The notes under the pieces are model-generated. The model was given only the letters and a program-made list of their open reading frames with translations. It was not told where the DNA came from and made no database searches. The position numbers and the translations under genes were made by a program. From Apostichopus leukothele (lineage: Eukaryota; Echinodermata; Holothuroidea; Aspidochirotida; Stichopodidae), in assembly GCA_010014835.2 (NCBI GenBank), contig JAAAKB020000010.1, positions 531,891-564,770 on the forward strand: DNA of 32,880 nt, in the 5' to 3' direction. Within the stretch, counting starts at the first letter, position 1; each line of letters starts with the position of its first letter. This document shows positions 32,096 to 32,880 of this stretch, one piece after another.

Positions 32096-32880
32096 GCGCC
32101 TCTGCACACACATGTGGCTGGTATCTAAAAATTGACCTGTGAATCATGTGGTTTCCTGCAGTAGGAAACAAGTGTTCTGTGTACTTAGCAGTTGGCTTCA
32201 GCATTGCTGTGTATATAGCTAAAGGGGTCTGCACTATATTATGTGTACTACTACCTACTACTACCACTACATATACAACCTGTATGATCATGTACTACTG
32301 CTGACTGATGTGTGTGACTATCTGTGCTGGCCAATAATGTACACACACTGTCTGTATACACACACATGGGTGGTGTATTGTATAGAGTTTATTATATACG
32401 TAGAGGGTACTGAGCTGCTTGAATTCATGAGTGTGCTGCATGCAGCTAAGGGAAAACCATGATGTGTCGACAGTCTTTACATGTGTATGAGTAGGATTAT
32501 ACCCAATAATTATTTTACAGTGTATTCTACAGTACATGGGCATTACTAGTATTTTCTTTAAATATTTATTAAACTGTAAACTGTTCCGAGATTTGTCTGA
32601 GTGTATAATGTCTCGTTGACGTTAATAGGTTCATGGATTATTCTGCAAGTTGTTTAGAGTGTTCTGGTTACAGAATTCCCCAAACTGTACTGTATTGATC
32701 ATTGAGAAAGTTATATTGGTGTTGTTGTCAAGTAGGAAATAACTTCACAATAGGGGATGACAACAACAACTGTGTGGTATATTGAAAAGTTAGTGCTTTC
32801 TTTAAATAGTCATCCCTAAATCACTTGGGAGATGGGGTACACAACAAAGTTGTCATTTAAGAATGTCCTTGAGACAATGT

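Larger units (their letters stand above)
24749..32880 (+). other. ARID1 intron 1 (start), no further exon recognised
   Basis: At least 8.1 kb. It contains a dispersed repeat (26304-26371), a 27-bp tandem duplication (about 26121-26170), a MITE (27768-28608), poly-C runs (near 28365 and 30878), an inverted repeat (30174-30210), a GA microsatellite (about 32068-32095) and TAC-rich sequence near 32245-32275. Long first introns are usual for ARID1. I found no second ARID1 exon. Confidence 0.65.

Overview
This is a piece of an animal (metazoan) nuclear genome. It is AT-rich and intron-rich, with long poly-C/poly-G runs, microsatellites and transposon remnants. The protein families and the texture of the non-coding DNA suggest a marine invertebrate, perhaps an echinoderm such as a sea cucumber, but that taxon is an inference. 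There are no operons, bacterial genes, CRISPR arrays or rRNA genes, and I found no convincing tRNA.

Minus strand, 8343 down to 180: nine exons join with fully consistent reading phase (1413 nt, 471 codons). They encode the C-terminal part of a spectraplakin (MACF1/dystonin/Shot family): the end of the spectrin-repeat rod, a basic Ser/Arg-rich linker, two EF-hands, a GAS2 microtubule-binding domain and the start of the basic Ser-rich tail. The protein runs off both ends of the visible exon set. In the cell it links actin to microtubules.

Minus strand, 18069 down to 16282: two exons carry LIM zinc-binding domains of the four-and-a-half-LIM (FHL/Limpet) type. Neither the exons before them nor those after them were found. 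They lie upstream of the spectraplakin exons on the same strand, with about 8 kb of apparently non-coding DNA between.

A placeholder gap of exactly 100 N lies at 19775-19874. The order of the left part (spectraplakin, LIM exons) relative to the right part (ARID1) therefore depends on scaffolding.

Plus strand, 23837-24748: the first coding exon (304 codons) of an ARID1/Osa/BAF250-type SWI/SNF chromatin-remodelling subunit. It is preceded by a promoter-like region with a perfect CRE, palindromic elements and an inverted CCAAT box. The rest of the window (24749-32880) is its large first intron.

The most interesting points are: a tandemly duplicated 3' splice site at a spectraplakin exon, where use of the extra copy would add a stop codon; a second EF-hand that has lost calcium-ligand residues; a four-residue insertion between the two zinc modules of one LIM domain; the orphan LIM exons; two (TTTTA)n arrays directly next to 3' splice sites; and a pogo/Tigger-like MITE family with one copy in each large gene. 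I saw no clear evidence of an entirely new biological system.
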